Shown here: piece after piece, positions 43,248-52,091 of the stretch
How positions within the stretch are numbered: the first letter of the stretch is position 1
Layout of the letters: each line of letters begins with the position of its first letter
NCBI GenBank assembly: GCA_945875585.1
Contig: CAMCLK010000016.1
Span: 28,292-92,291, forward strand
Source of the DNA: Candidatus Kuenenia stuttgartensis
GTDB lineage: Bacteria; Planctomycetota; Planctomycetia; Gemmatales; Gemmataceae
Direction of reading: 5' to 3'
DNA: 64,000 bases
Position numbers and translations under genes: made by a program
The notes under the pieces: model-generated
Databases searched by the model: none
Told to the model about the DNA's origin: nothing
Seen by the model: the letters and a program-made list of their open reading frames with translations, nothing else

Positions 43248-45698
43248 ATGGAATTCATGGCCTGCTTGTTTTTTCTAGTGGCTGTGTGGCTGGTTATTTG
43301 GCCGGTTCTTTTCCTTTTACGGCTGATGTCATTGGAAGAAACAGTCCGAAAATGGGGTATTGCCCAGCAAGGTGTCCAACAAACAACACCAGCCACCGAA
43401 GCGACTTCAATTAGCGGAACCACCCGTCCCGAAACTGTTCCGATCCAATCTGCAGGCATCCTTCCAAAACAATCCAAGGATATTGTTCCAGCCCAATTGA
43501 TCGGCCCTGAACCAAACGAAATCCCTAAGGCTGATACTGCAAGAATTGATGAGGTTCAACAAAGCCCAAAGCCAGCGCGTCAGCCCTCCGCATTCGAAAC
43601 CGCGGCATTCGATGCCCTGCGAAAAATGCGGAATTGGCTGATCATCGGCAAGGAATCATTGCCCGAGGGAAGCTCCTGGGAATTCGCGCTAGCCAGCCAG
43701 TGGCTGCTGCGGATCGGAGTTCTGATATTGCTGATGGGCATCGGATTTTTCGCGAAGATCAGCATCGAGAATGAGTGGATTGGCCCTATCGGTCAGGTTT
43801 TGTTGATCGCTATGGTAGGAATGGCCCTGCTTGCCACCGGAGGCAACATTCTGGGAGGCACCTACCACCTGATCGGTCAAGGGCTTCTGGGAGCCGGACT
43901 CGTCACGTTGTATTTTGCAGTGTACGCGGCCCATGGCATGTTTCACGTGATCGATATGGTCAGTGCCTTCGCGCTGATGATGGTTGTCACTACACTTGCC
44001 ACTTCTCTGGCTGTTCGGTTCAACTCGCTGCTCGTTGCCGTTATTGGAGTACTGGGTGGATACGCCACTCCGGTTTTCATGGAAAGCACCACCGTGAATT
44101 ATCCGGGGTTGCTCGGTTACATGCTGGTGCTGGGTTTTGGTGTTCTAGGAGTATCGTGGTGGCGCAAATGGCATTTGCTGCAACTACTGGCACTAGGAAG
44201 CGATATTCTTCTCTTTCAATTATCAATGCGACACTACGGGCAATCTGACTTCCCGGTTGTAATGCCTTTCGCAGCATCCCGTTTTCTGCTTTTTTCCACC
44301 ATGGCATTCCTGCATAACATTATCAGGCGCGAGAAGTCCAACCTGCTTGACCTTTTGGCACTTGCAATGAACGCGTGGGCCTTTTTCCTCAACGGCCAAT
44401 GGATGATCGGACAGATCTGGGGAACCGAAGCTGCATCTGGTCTCGCTTTGGCCTTGGCCTTCTTTTATGCGGCGCACGTCATGGTTTTCCTTCGCCTCCG
44501 CGTGGTGGATCGCGAATTACTGACCGGTTTTTTGGGCCTTGCATCCCTGTTTTTGTCCGTAGCCATTCCCATGCTGTTCTCGGACCGCTGGCTGACCAGT
44601 TCGTGGGCACTTCAGGCTTTGGCCATGGCCTGGGTGGCACAACAACTGGGAAGCAAGGTACTGGGGCAATTCACCATGCTGCTGATGGTGTTGGTGCTTG
44701 GGCGGTACGCTATGGTCGACCTGCCCCGTCACGCGACCGAAACCATATCGATGGAGATGCCTCTACTTGAATTCCTAATTCAATCATTTGGTCGCATGGT
44801 GGAATTTTCACTTCCGGCTGCGGCAGTTTTCGCATCAAGCTGGCTTATTGCTTCTTTTCCCGAAAGCTCCGCCAAGATTGAAAAAGACAATGACTATCCA
44901 GAAATTTTTCCATCTGGCTCTTTCAGCACTTGGATGGTCACATTGATACTTCTGGTGCTTTTCCCATTTCTTTACATGGAAGCAAGCCGACAACTATTGT
45001 ACTTGGCTGAACCGGTCTGGCCATCAGGTCTGACGTTGCTCGCAGTGGCCGTTGCCATCGGAATATTCTACCGCATCCGGCAAACGTGTCACATTATGAT
45101 GGTTCTCGCTTGTATGGTGTTGATTGCAATACTGCTAGTAACCAAGCTCCTTGTAATCGACCTTTATGGTTATTGGGGATATGGCCAATATCCCACCAAT
45201 CTTTTCAGCCGCTCTTATTCTTCAATTCACTCGTTATCGAGGCTTGTCGATTTCGGTCTGGTGGTCGCATGGCTCATCTGGCTGGCTTGGACATTCTCCA
45301 AATCTCAGATAACACGCCAAGCAGGCATTGTGCTCACCATTGTGGCCATTTGCCTTTCGCTTCTACATGCCAGGCTGGAAACCATCAATGTTCTGCATTA
45401 TTTAGACATGGATGGACTTACCGAAGGAGCGATTTCAATTGTCTGGTGCCTTTATGCTCTGGCATCTTTGTTGATCGGTTTTATCAGAAATTATAAGCCT
45501 GCCAGGATATGCGGGCTGGTCTTGTTTACCATGATTGCGTTTAAGGTATTCATAATCGATCTCGCGGCACTCGATCAGATTTACAAGGTGGTTGCCTTCG
45601 TTATTCTGGGAAGTCTGCTTTTAGCGGGAGCCTTCCTCTACTTGAAGTTCCAGTCTTCTGACCAAAATCCAGACACCAAGGAAAAAGAAATATCATGA
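43248..45698 (+). CDS. DUF2339 multi-pass membrane protein
   Basis: 816-residue membrane protein of the DUF2339 family. An N-terminal helix (about 5-28) is followed by a Pro/Thr/Gln-rich cytoplasmic linker (40-110), and then by at least twenty hydrophobic helices, starting with WLLRIGVLILLMGIGFFAKI. The segment FNSLLVAVIGVLGGYATPV is a family landmark. There is no known activity. Its stop overlaps the DUF3999 start by four bases, and this pairing is known from other bacteria, so the two products probably form one membrane complex. It lies 121 bases after the ABC adaptor, so it has its own promoter. Confidence 0.88.
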   Translation: MEFMACLFFLVAVWLVIWPVLFLLRLMSLEETVRKWGIAQQGVQQTTPATEATSISGTTRPETVPIQSAGILPKQSKDIVPAQLIGPEPNEIPKADTARIDEVQQSPKPARQPSAFETAAFDALRKMRNWLIIGKESLPEGSSWEFALASQWLLRIGVLILLMGIGFFAKISIENEWIGPIGQVLLIAMVGMALLATGGNILGGTYHLIGQGLLGAGLVTLYFAVYAAHGMFHVIDMVSAFALMMVVTTLATSLAVRFNSLLVAVIGVLGGYATPVFMESTTVNYPGLLGYMLVLGFGVLGVSWWRKWHLLQLLALGSDILLFQLSMRHYGQSDFPVVMPFAASRFLLFSTMAFLHNIIRREKSNLLDLLALAMNAWAFFLNGQWMIGQIWGTEAASGLALALAFFYAAHVMVFLRLRVVDRELLTGFLGLASLFLSVAIPMLFSDRWLTSSWALQALAMAWVAQQLGSKVLGQFTMLLMVLVLGRYAMVDLPRHATETISMEMPLLEFLIQSFGRMVEFSLPAAAVFASSWLIASFPESSAKIEKDNDYPEIFPSGSFSTWMVTLILLVLFPFLYMEASRQLLYLAEPVWPSGLTLLAVAVAIGIFYRIRQTCHIMMVLACMVLIAILLVTKLLVIDLYGYWGYGQYPTNLFSRSYSSIHSLSRLVDFGLVVAWLIWLAWTFSKSQITRQAGIVLTIVAICLSLLHARLETINVLHYLDMDGLTEGAISIVWCLYALASLLIGFIRNYKPARICGLVLFTMIAFKVFIIDLAALDQIYKVVAFVILGSLLLAGAFLYLKFQSSDQNPDTKEKEIS

Positions 45699-47038
45699 GA
45701 TTCTCCGTTGTCTGCCTCCTGCTGGGTAGCATACTGGTCCGGGCTGAAGAACCCGCCAATGACAGGTTTCGCCCCATACTTATTCCTGTGATCGCACGCG
45801 AAGAACTGGTTGCCGTGCGTCTCGACCGTCAGGTTTATAGCCGTTGTGCCAACACCTTTGCTGATCTCCGTGTCAGGGATTCCGAAGGGGCGAGAATTTC
45901 CCATACAGTCAGACCGCTTACGATCACACATCAGGTAGTCAGCGAAACCGCTTGGACACCGCGTCTCACCCAGATCAAGCCATTGCCCGATGGTAGCCTC
46001 CAAATTGATATTGATCTGGAGAAGGAAGATACAGCCCCATCTGGCTTGCGCATAGTCACGCCAATGATGGATTTTTCAAACCGCGTACGCGTAATTGGGC
46101 TGAAAAATGGCGAGCCGGCAGGCAACCTTAGCGGCGATACCGCCATCTGGGATTATTCCAGCCTCATTAATTCCCGCAATGACCGTGTACCCATGGCGGC
46201 AGGCACGTTTCGTTCATTTCGCATTGTCGTAGACAAGACCACCGAGGAACTCGAATCACAATTAATGGAACTCACGCGGGGCATGCAGGGAAAAGCTCAG
46301 GGAAAAGTGATTGTTCAAAGACGCCCCTTCCGCATCGATCGCGTTGATTTCTACACATTAAAGTCTAAAACTGTCAGTGGAGATCCTGTTCTGGAAAATC
46401 ATGACACGCCACCCATAACGATCAACTTCGATTCTGTTTCCCAATCGACACGAGTCACACTTGAATCCAGCCTTGAACCAGTAACTCGAATCTCACTGGG
46501 TGTCGACGGTGGAAACTTCAACCGACAAGTCACGGTGGAAGGATCCGACCGTCCGGAATCGGGTTCATGGCGCACATTAGGGACAGGCACGATTAGACGA
46601 TTATCTTTTCAGGGTATTGTTGAAGAATTTATGACTCTGACAATTCCAGAAACACGGCTGAGGGTTTATCGTCTGGCAATCGCCGATGGTGACAGTCCAC
46701 CTGTACCCATCAAATACGTCACCCTGTCGGGGCCTGTACGCGAGGTGATTTTTGTAGCTCGCCCAGGCATCGACTATCAACTGGAATATGGTGATGCGAA
46801 GGCAACTGCACCACGGTTGGACGCGGCGGCAATCGATTCCCTTGCTGCCCGGGGGTTCTTACCAGTGGTAGGAACGCTAGGAGAGGAAACAACTGTTCAG
46901 GCGGGGATCCACCCCCATTTGTGGAAAGACTACTTGCCTTGGATCATAGGAACCATCATAACGTTCCTTGGCGTTTTACTGGCGCTCGGACTATACAATG
47001 CCGCACGCAAAGTCAAGGATTTTCCGGACACTTTATAA
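45695..47038 (+). CDS. DUF3999 periplasmic protein with C-terminal anchor
   Basis: 447-residue exported protein of the DUF3999 family. Signal peptide 1-18 (cleavage near VRAEEPA), a large beta-rich periplasmic part (with YSRCANTFADLRVRDSEGARI early, typical of this family), and one C-terminal membrane helix (about 416-438, WIIGTIITFLGVLLALGLY). Strand-rich carbohydrate-binding-like modules are suggested by GTFRSFRIVVDK and VSGDP-type turns, but no ligand is known. Translation is coupled to DUF2339. No terminator hairpin was seen on the plus strand beyond its stop; the one at 47073-47108 serves the opposite strand. Confidence 0.88.
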   Translation: MRFSVVCLLLGSILVRAEEPANDRFRPILIPVIAREELVAVRLDRQVYSRCANTFADLRVRDSEGARISHTVRPLTITHQVVSETAWTPRLTQIKPLPDGSLQIDIDLEKEDTAPSGLRIVTPMMDFSNRVRVIGLKNGEPAGNLSGDTAIWDYSSLINSRNDRVPMAAGTFRSFRIVVDKTTEELESQLMELTRGMQGKAQGKVIVQRRPFRIDRVDFYTLKSKTVSGDPVLENHDTPPITINFDSVSQSTRVTLESSLEPVTRISLGVDGGNFNRQVTVEGSDRPESGSWRTLGTGTIRRLSFQGIVEEFMTLTIPETRLRVYRLAIADGDSPPVPIKYVTLSGPVREVIFVARPGIDYQLEYGDAKATAPRLDAAAIDSLAARGFLPVVGTLGEETTVQAGIHPHLWKDYLPWIIGTIITFLGVLLALGLYNAARKVKDFPDTL

Positions 47039-47072
47039 CGACATTTCGCCTGCAAGTCTATACTCAGCCAAC

Positions 47073-47108
47073 AAAAAAGCCCTGAAAGCCAATTGGGCTT
47101 TCAGGGCT
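47073..47108 (-). terminator. Rho-independent terminator of the DUF1559/lipoprotein operon
   Basis: A perfect 13-base stem (47078-47090 with 47096-47108, AGCCCTGAAAGCC with GGCTTTCAGGGCT) and a TTTTTGTTGG tract on the minus strand. It lies 20 bases beyond the small lipoprotein stop and between two convergent operons. Confidence 0.9.
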
Positions 47109-47127
47109 GAATGATCAACAAAGCTGT

Positions 47128-47307
47128 TTACTTAGCCTTGGTTTTGTCGCCTGTCTTGCCTTCGTAACCCTTCATCACGTCATTGTTCTTCTGCTGAACA
47201 GCAGCATCGGGAGTGGAAACCTTGGGAGCGTTGCCGCCGCAGCCAAATTGGCTAGCAATGAGGGTGAAAGAAAAAGACGCCACGATAAAACGATTAACAA
47301 CTTTCAT
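47128..47307 (-). CDS. Small lipoprotein following DUF1559
   Basis: 59-residue exported protein. A signal peptide (MKVVNRFIVASFSFTLIAS) leads to FGCGG with Cys23, a lipobox-like end, and the mature peptide is a 36-residue charged tail rich in Lys, Asp and Gln. No family is recognised. GGAGA precedes the ATG at 47307; the frame opens 36 bases earlier. It starts 40 bases after the DUF1559 gene and ends before the terminator, so it belongs to that unit. The same order, DUF1559 then a small lipoprotein, occurs elsewhere in the window. Confidence 0.75.
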   Translation of the reverse strand: MKVVNRFIVASFSFTLIASQFGCGGNAPKVSTPDAAVQQKNNDVMKGYEGKTGDKTKAK

Positions 47308-47346
47308 CTGAGATCTCCATGTTACAAGAAACGACAAGTTCAACAG

Positions 47347-48327
47347 TTAGTAGTTTTCGCTGATGACGATACCGTCATCCCGCTGAGCCAAGTTCTGCAG
47401 GGTGAGCAGTGTCATGGAATCGCGCATGAACTTGACCGAAGCATCGCCGATCAACATGTTGGCACCACCGGTGTGGGCTGAGTTAATCGGAATGTTATTT
47501 CCATAGTTGAAGCTCACGCCGGGCTGACCAGCCATCCTTGGGGCATTGATCTGGTAACGGATGGTGGTGGTATTGAAGGCGCGCAAGTCGCCAGGATCGC
47601 CACCGCCCGACGGCTTATTTGGTCGATTGAATCCCATAGCAAAGCTATGTGGCTGGGAACCGCGCCAGTCATTCTTGTTGTTGGCGGCGTCTGTTATCCA
47701 GTTATTCTGTTCGCCAACCAAGATAATGTTTGTAGTACCGTCAGTCAAATCAGCCATACGGACCGCGCTGTTGGGGAACAATACACCCTTGGAGCCAACG
47801 ATACCGTTGCCACTAGACCATGTTGAAGCTGCCGCCTCATTAGCAGCTCCTGCAATACCAACGTAACCAGTGTTTGGTGCGGTTCCGGTGTTGGTGTTGT
47901 TGTTAGAGGATTCTGGGCAGGGTGAAGACGGGCAGTGTAACGTCTTAAAGTTGACGTTGTTTAATGCCGGGCCATTCACACCATCGTTCCAAAACGAGTT
48001 GTTTAGATTAAGTTTAGAATACAAGGCTTGCTGCTCTACATAGGGCAACAATGGAATCAGCCATGAGTAGCCCCAAGCACCGCCAGTACCAGTGAGACCT
48101 GTTGCGGACGTACCAGCTGGGAATCTACCGTTTGCATCGTGGAAGCTGTGCATGGCAAGGCCCCACTGCTTCAGGTTGTTGGTGCAGCTCATGCGGTTGG
48201 CTGCTTCACGCACCTTCTGCACGGCGGGAACAAGTAGACCGATCAATACGGCAATGATGGCAATCACCACCAAAAGCTCGATGAGAGTAAAGGCTTTATT
48301 GGCCTTACCCGGGAGACGGGCAATCAT
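47347..48327 (-). CDS. DUF1559 prepilin-like protein (copy A)
   Basis: 326-residue protein of the DUF1559 family, which is massively expanded in planctomycetes. A short basic leader (MIARLPGKANKA) precedes the type IV prepilin-like motif and helix FTLIELLVVIAIIAVLIGLL, then VPAVQKVREAANRMSCTNNLKQ, a beta-rich region, and the C-terminal family segment SAHTGGANMLIGDASVKF. A prepilin peptidase would cut before the Phe. Role is unknown; a pseudopilin of a secretion system is the usual proposal. The start at 48327 directly precedes the leader, and a promoter with a perfect TTGACA lies upstream. Confidence 0.95.
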   Translation of the reverse strand: MIARLPGKANKAFTLIELLVVIAIIAVLIGLLVPAVQKVREAANRMSCTNNLKQWGLAMHSFHDANGRFPAGTSATGLTGTGGAWGYSWLIPLLPYVEQQALYSKLNLNNSFWNDGVNGPALNNVNFKTLHCPSSPCPESSNNNTNTGTAPNTGYVGIAGAANEAAASTWSSGNGIVGSKGVLFPNSAVRMADLTDGTTNIILVGEQNNWITDAANNKNDWRGSQPHSFAMGFNRPNKPSGGGDPGDLRAFNTTTIRYQINAPRMAGQPGVSFNYGNNIPINSAHTGGANMLIGDASVKFMRDSMTLLTLQNLAQRDDGIVISENY

Positions 48328-48397
48328 GTGAAAAACTCCAGAGCGTAAAATAAGTGATGTGATACAACAGTCCGTATTTATGGAATGCTGCATTACT

Positions 48398-48426
48398 TGT
48401 TTATTCTGAAAAATGTTCGCTGTCAA
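48398..48426 (-). promoter_or_regulatory. Promoter of DUF1559 copy A
   Basis: Minus-strand TTGACA (48421-48426), 17-base spacer, and TAAACA (48398-48403) as a weak -10. The leader to the start at 48327 is about 65 bases. Confidence 0.45.
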
Positions 48427-48504
48427 GAAATATATTTCTCTTTGAACACTTTCGGGTTTTCACAGGAATTGGACGGTTATCGGCCGCTAAACTTTAAACG
48501 CGCA

Positions 48505-48541
48505 GGGAATGCCAAAACACCTCATATTGACTGGCATTCCC
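48505..48541. terminator. Hairpin between lipoprotein and DUF1559 genes
   Basis: Arms GGGAATGCCA (48505-48514) and TGGCATTCCC (48532-48541), a 10-base perfect stem with a 17-base loop, about 30 bases past the lipoprotein stop. No T tract follows on either strand, so termination is only possible, not shown. Confidence 0.4.
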
Positions 48542-48569
48542 GATTCTTTACAAGCTGGTTGGTTGCTAT

Positions 48570-48953
48570 TTAGTTCTTGCCAATATCCAGCGTGAACGAC
48601 GTGCTTGTCGGAGAGACTTGCCATGCATCCTTGATGTCAACGCTGGCAGGGGTGGTTGGTCCTCCCTTGGCGGCTTTGGCAACTGCAGGCTGATAATGAA
48701 CATAGTTGACTTTGTATTGCCCCGCTGGAACAGCTTCACCAAACGTGAAAGAGCCGTCCTTCTGAACCTGACCAGACCATGCTGATTTCCCGTCAGAACT
48801 GACCATGTTGACAGAAATACCCTCGCCCTCGCTCAGGGTGTGCGGGGCGCCGTTCTTCACCACCTTGCCACCCACCTTCACCCCGGCCACACCGCCACAG
48901 CCAACGACAGCCATGGCCAGAAAACCCACCAGAAACAAGCAAATAGAACGCAT
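48570..48953 (-). CDS. Small lipoprotein with carboxypeptidase-regulatory-like fold
   Basis: 127-residue lipoprotein. The signal ends at AVVGCGG (Cys19). The mature part VKVGGKVVKNGAPHTL... with GSFTFGEAVPAGQYKVNYV is the pattern of carboxypeptidase regulatory-like (transthyretin-type) small domains common in planctomycete lipoproteins. AAGGAGAG precedes the ATG. It lies 42 bases after the HzsA-like gene and follows a DUF1559 gene in the same leftward operon, as copy C does with its lipoprotein at 57871. Role unknown; likely periplasmic or outer-membrane face. Confidence 0.85.
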   Translation of the reverse strand: MRSICLFLVGFLAMAVVGCGGVAGVKVGGKVVKNGAPHTLSEGEGISVNMVSSDGKSAWSGQVQKDGSFTFGEAVPAGQYKVNYVHYQPAVAKAAKGGPTTPASVDIKDAWQVSPTSTSFTLDIGKN

Positions 48954-48994
48954 CAGACTCTCTCCTTTGGTTACCCACTCACGTGGGGAATTAA

Positions 48995-50869
48995 TCAACG
49001 GACTCGCTCCGCGATGTCCGCCTTGATAAACGTGTGGCCTGTGTGGCACCCCACGCAAAAGTGATACCCGTTCGCACGGGTACCGCTGTAATGGTCGCCG
49101 GCTAGGGCGTAAAAGGTCGCCCTCCGACCGTTTGGTCCGGTACCACCAGACCACTTGAACACTTTGCCGTCACTGCCCAACCCAGCCAACACCGTTGGCA
49201 TCAACGGATTGGCTGGAACCCACGCTTTCAGTGTTCCGCGTTCGTCGAGTGGGGCGACAAGTAGCTTCTCCCATTCCCCCCGAACTCGTGGCGCCTGCGG
49301 GGCATCGAATCGGTCCCGATGAGCGGCATAGAACGCCACAGACTTCACACCGGTCGGATAAGGAATGGCTGCACCGGGTTCACTAACAATCTGTTGGCCG
49401 GGAAACGGATCTGGCATTTCCGCATTGATCAGATAGTTGTCCAACTGCCCAGCAGGCCCATCGTATACACGATTGGGAAAAAGGCTTAGGCGATCCGGCT
49501 TTCCATCGGCCATTGGCGGAAGTATGGACCTGATTGAAGCCTGCCTGCGGTACACAGCAACAGGTTCAGCGTCCACCAGATTGGGGTCATTGAAGATGCA
49601 CTTGGCAACCGTATCATTCTCCCACTTCTCATCGGCCAGGTACAGCCCATAGCTTGCTGGAGAATCGCCAACAGGGGCAGCGGCAAATAGCACCTTCCCA
49701 CCCGGACTAGGCGACGGTGTCGCACTTGTGATCGGCCGGCCAGCGTCGTCGCTTTCGGGGCCAAACACCAACGTGCCCCCCACTTGCCTGGGCATTTCTG
49801 ATCCGTTGGCCAACGAACTCGGAGCAGCGCGAAGGTATCCCCAATCGGCCTGAGCAAGCCGAAGGCCGCCACCAGCGGCAGCGGTCATAAATGCCACCCG
49901 GCCATTAAACAGGGGCCGGGGCCGCCATACCGGCTCGTTAATTTTGATAGCATAACCAAATTGCGTTCCATCGGGGTAAACGCGGGCACCAAACCAAACA
50001 TCCGTTGGTCGGGTTGCAAAGGATCCACCCAATGCCACTGGACGGATATCATCTTCACCTGAAGTAACTGCCTCGCGATTCCGACTCCATGCACTGAACA
50101 ACACCACGTTGTCTGGGGCCAAAAAGGGCCATCGGTCATTGTTTCGGTTAGCTGAAAGCGGGTTTGGCGCCCCATTTTTGGGCCAATACCAGATCTGCGT
50201 TGCCCGGCGAGTATGGTCTCTGCCCAAATCCGGCAACCTACTGGATGCAAAAAAGAAACCACCAGCGCCATCATCGGAGGGATCGACATCGTCGTAGTCA
50301 ACGCGCTTGCGATCGACCTCATCCATTAATGATCCATCGGCAGCGTAACGCATAGGCGGAGCAAAACGGCAACCAGGATCGTCAGATCCCCCGGTCAATT
50401 GCTCAAGCCCATGGCCGCTAATTGCAATCCGGTAAATCCGCCAACGACCCGGATCAGGCGCGGCCCGGCGGCCTGAAAACAGCACATGGGTACCATTGGT
50501 AGTTATGGTGGGGCTCATGACATCGATAAGGGTGCCGCCGTCGGGAAGCCTGCGATCCCACGTGAGCTCGTATAGCCGGCCGCCAGATGTAAGGAGGCGA
50601 AGGCGGCCCTCGTGCGCGGCCCAAGGGATTGTGCCGGGGTAGTGGAAGCCATCGGCTTCAGGTGCCGACGCTTCAAAACTGGCAGTCTCGGTTCGTGAGG
50701 TAAAGACGATCGGAACATCTGGCTGAATAAGTACAGAAGCACGGAGCTCTTTGGCTTCCGACACAACCATCGTCGCTAAATTCAAAAATACCACATAGAC
50801 GGCTGTAGCCGCCACGGCTAAAGCCGCAGCAACCACACTCCGGCTGCGGCAAGACAATAGCTTATCCAT
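48995..50869 (-). CDS. HzsA-related beta-propeller protein with one c-type haem motif
   Basis: 624-residue exported protein. A signal-anchor helix (about 11-33) is followed by a long strand-rich region with propeller-like repeats (VLFSGRRAAPDPGRWRIYRI, FFFASSRLPDL, RATQIWYWPKNG, NVVLFSAWS, GRVAFMTAA) and, at the end, a CxxCH haem-attachment motif CVGCH (605-609). This arrangement matches proteins annotated as related to the alpha subunit of hydrazine synthase, although no HzsB or HzsC partner is here and anammox is not implied. The start at 50869 lacks a clear ribosome site. It lies between a DUF1559 gene (88 bases upstream) and a small lipoprotein gene. A quinone- or sulfur-linked redox role is speculation. 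Confidence 0.6.
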   Translation of the reverse strand: MDKLLSCRSRSVVAAALAVAATAVYVVFLNLATMVVSEAKELRASVLIQPDVPIVFTSRTETASFEASAPEADGFHYPGTIPWAAHEGRLRLLTSGGRLYELTWDRRLPDGGTLIDVMSPTITTNGTHVLFSGRRAAPDPGRWRIYRIAISGHGLEQLTGGSDDPGCRFAPPMRYAADGSLMDEVDRKRVDYDDVDPSDDGAGGFFFASSRLPDLGRDHTRRATQIWYWPKNGAPNPLSANRNNDRWPFLAPDNVVLFSAWSRNREAVTSGEDDIRPVALGGSFATRPTDVWFGARVYPDGTQFGYAIKINEPVWRPRPLFNGRVAFMTAAAGGGLRLAQADWGYLRAAPSSLANGSEMPRQVGGTLVFGPESDDAGRPITSATPSPSPGGKVLFAAAPVGDSPASYGLYLADEKWENDTVAKCIFNDPNLVDAEPVAVYRRQASIRSILPPMADGKPDRLSLFPNRVYDGPAGQLDNYLINAEMPDPFPGQQIVSEPGAAIPYPTGVKSVAFYAAHRDRFDAPQAPRVRGEWEKLLVAPLDERGTLKAWVPANPLMPTVLAGLGSDGKVFKWSGGTGPNGRRATFYALAGDHYSGTRANGYHFCVGCHTGHTFIKADIAERVR

Positions 50870-50891
50870 GGCAGTGCAAAACCAACGGAAA

Positions 50892-50945
50892 TCCCATTTC
50901 AAATGGGAAAGTAGAAGAGGCAGGAGGCCGCTATCAGCGGCCTCC
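50892..50945 (-). terminator. Two hairpins between DUF1559 copy B and the HzsA-like gene
   Basis: The first encountered on the minus strand has 10-base arms (50923-50932 and 50936-50945, GGAGGCCGCT with AGCGGCCTCC); the second is TCCCATTT-C-AAATGGGA (50892-50908). Neither has a T tract, so they may attenuate or process the transcript rather than end it. Confidence 0.4.
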
Positions 50946-50957
50946 CACGGGCACTGA

Positions 50958-51974
50958 TCAGTTGGTGTCTGGAACCGAGATGCCGTCGTTTGCAGCCCCA
51001 AGCAGCCACAGGGTATCTTGAGTAGTACTGTCGCGCAGGAACCGGACAGAACCATCACCCATACCGACGTTCACACCACCGGTGTGCACGCTTCGGTAAA
51101 TAGCTTGTGAACTTGGGCAGGAAGCCCAGCAGCCCATGCCCAAGGCAGTGTCGTCTCTGCCACCGTCGATATCGTCTGAGCCGCTGTTGCGATTATTGAT
51201 CAGTACACAGTCGCCCTGAGCATAAGCAACAACGCTGCTAGAACCAGCATGGCCCAAAGACCAAACGCCACGGGGATCTGTCGCGACGGTTCCAGCGCGA
51301 ATTTCGCCAATCATGATCGTGTTGGAACTACCGTCCGACATGCCTGCAATGGTCATGCAGCGATGGGGTGCCTTGGTTGTGATCCACATTGGCCCGCGTC
51401 CAGAGGCAGCAACGCCGCCGATCGTGCGCGTGCCAGTGGTACCGCCGTCCCAAGAAGTACCGCCCGGTCCCTGATTCGCCGCATAGTTACCGCGGGCAAA
51501 CGAACCGCTTGAACCCGAATATTGAACCTGGTTGAAAGGGTCGGAAGGGCACAACAACGACTTGATCGACGTTGAGCGCACACCACGCCAGTTTTGGTCG
51601 TTAACACCCGTCTGGAAGTTGGTAATGCTCTGGGGAACGTTCGTGGTGTTGTAGAGAGCGGTCTGCTCAATATATGGCAGAATCATCACCACCCAGTTAG
51701 GCCCATAAGTAGTTGTTCCAGTTGGCCTGTCCCAACCGCTACCACCTACCGTCATCATCACCGGTGGCAAGCCGCCGTTAACATCGCAATAGCTGTGGGC
51801 CGCCAAACCAAACTGTTTCAAATTGTTGGTGCAGCTCATGCGGTTGGCGGCTTCGCGAACCTTCTGCACGGCTGGAACAAGTAAACCAATCAAAACGGCA
51901 ATGATGGCAATCACGACCAGAAGTTCAATGAGCGTAAAGCCAGTCCTGACATTACGTTGGAGAGGGCGAACCAT
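50958..51974 (-). CDS. DUF1559 prepilin-like protein (copy B)
   Basis: 338-residue DUF1559 protein. The leader MVRPLQRNVRTG precedes FTLIELLVVIAIIAVLIGLL and VPAVQKVREAANRMSC; the C-terminal block is SVHTGGVNVGMGDGSVRFL. Its helix region is nearly identical in DNA to copies A and C, while the beta domains differ in length and content, as expected for rapidly diverging surface proteins. AAGGGG lies before the ATG, and a good promoter (TTGACT-17-TATTAG) lies upstream. It heads the unit with the HzsA-like gene and the lipoprotein. Confidence 0.95.
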   Translation of the reverse strand: MVRPLQRNVRTGFTLIELLVVIAIIAVLIGLLVPAVQKVREAANRMSCTNNLKQFGLAAHSYCDVNGGLPPVMMTVGGSGWDRPTGTTTYGPNWVVMILPYIEQTALYNTTNVPQSITNFQTGVNDQNWRGVRSTSIKSLLCPSDPFNQVQYSGSSGSFARGNYAANQGPGGTSWDGGTTGTRTIGGVAASGRGPMWITTKAPHRCMTIAGMSDGSSNTIMIGEIRAGTVATDPRGVWSLGHAGSSSVVAYAQGDCVLINNRNSGSDDIDGGRDDTALGMGCWASCPSSQAIYRSVHTGGVNVGMGDGSVRFLRDSTTQDTLWLLGAANDGISVPDTN

Positions 51975-52036
51975 TCAAAACCCCTTACAAGTAAAATGAG
52001 TGAATTCATGCAATTTTCACAAAAACGCCAACCTAA

Positions 52037-52065
52037 CTAATACGTTGAAGGGCAATTCCAGTCAA
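52037..52065 (-). promoter_or_regulatory. Promoter of DUF1559 copy B
   Basis: Minus-strand TTGACT (52060-52065), 17-base spacer and TATTAG (52037-52042), 5/6 and 4/6 matches to the sigma-70 consensus. The leader is about 56 bases. It sits beyond the stop of the upstream CRTAC1-like gene. Confidence 0.55.
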
Positions 52066-52091
52066 TAAAGGCCAATCCTCATTCAACATTT

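Noticed and set aside
48995..50869. Evidence for anammox metabolism
   Set aside because: Only one HzsA-like gene is present; no other hydrazine synthase or hydrazine dehydrogenase gene is seen, and related proteins occur in planctomycetes that do not carry out anammox.
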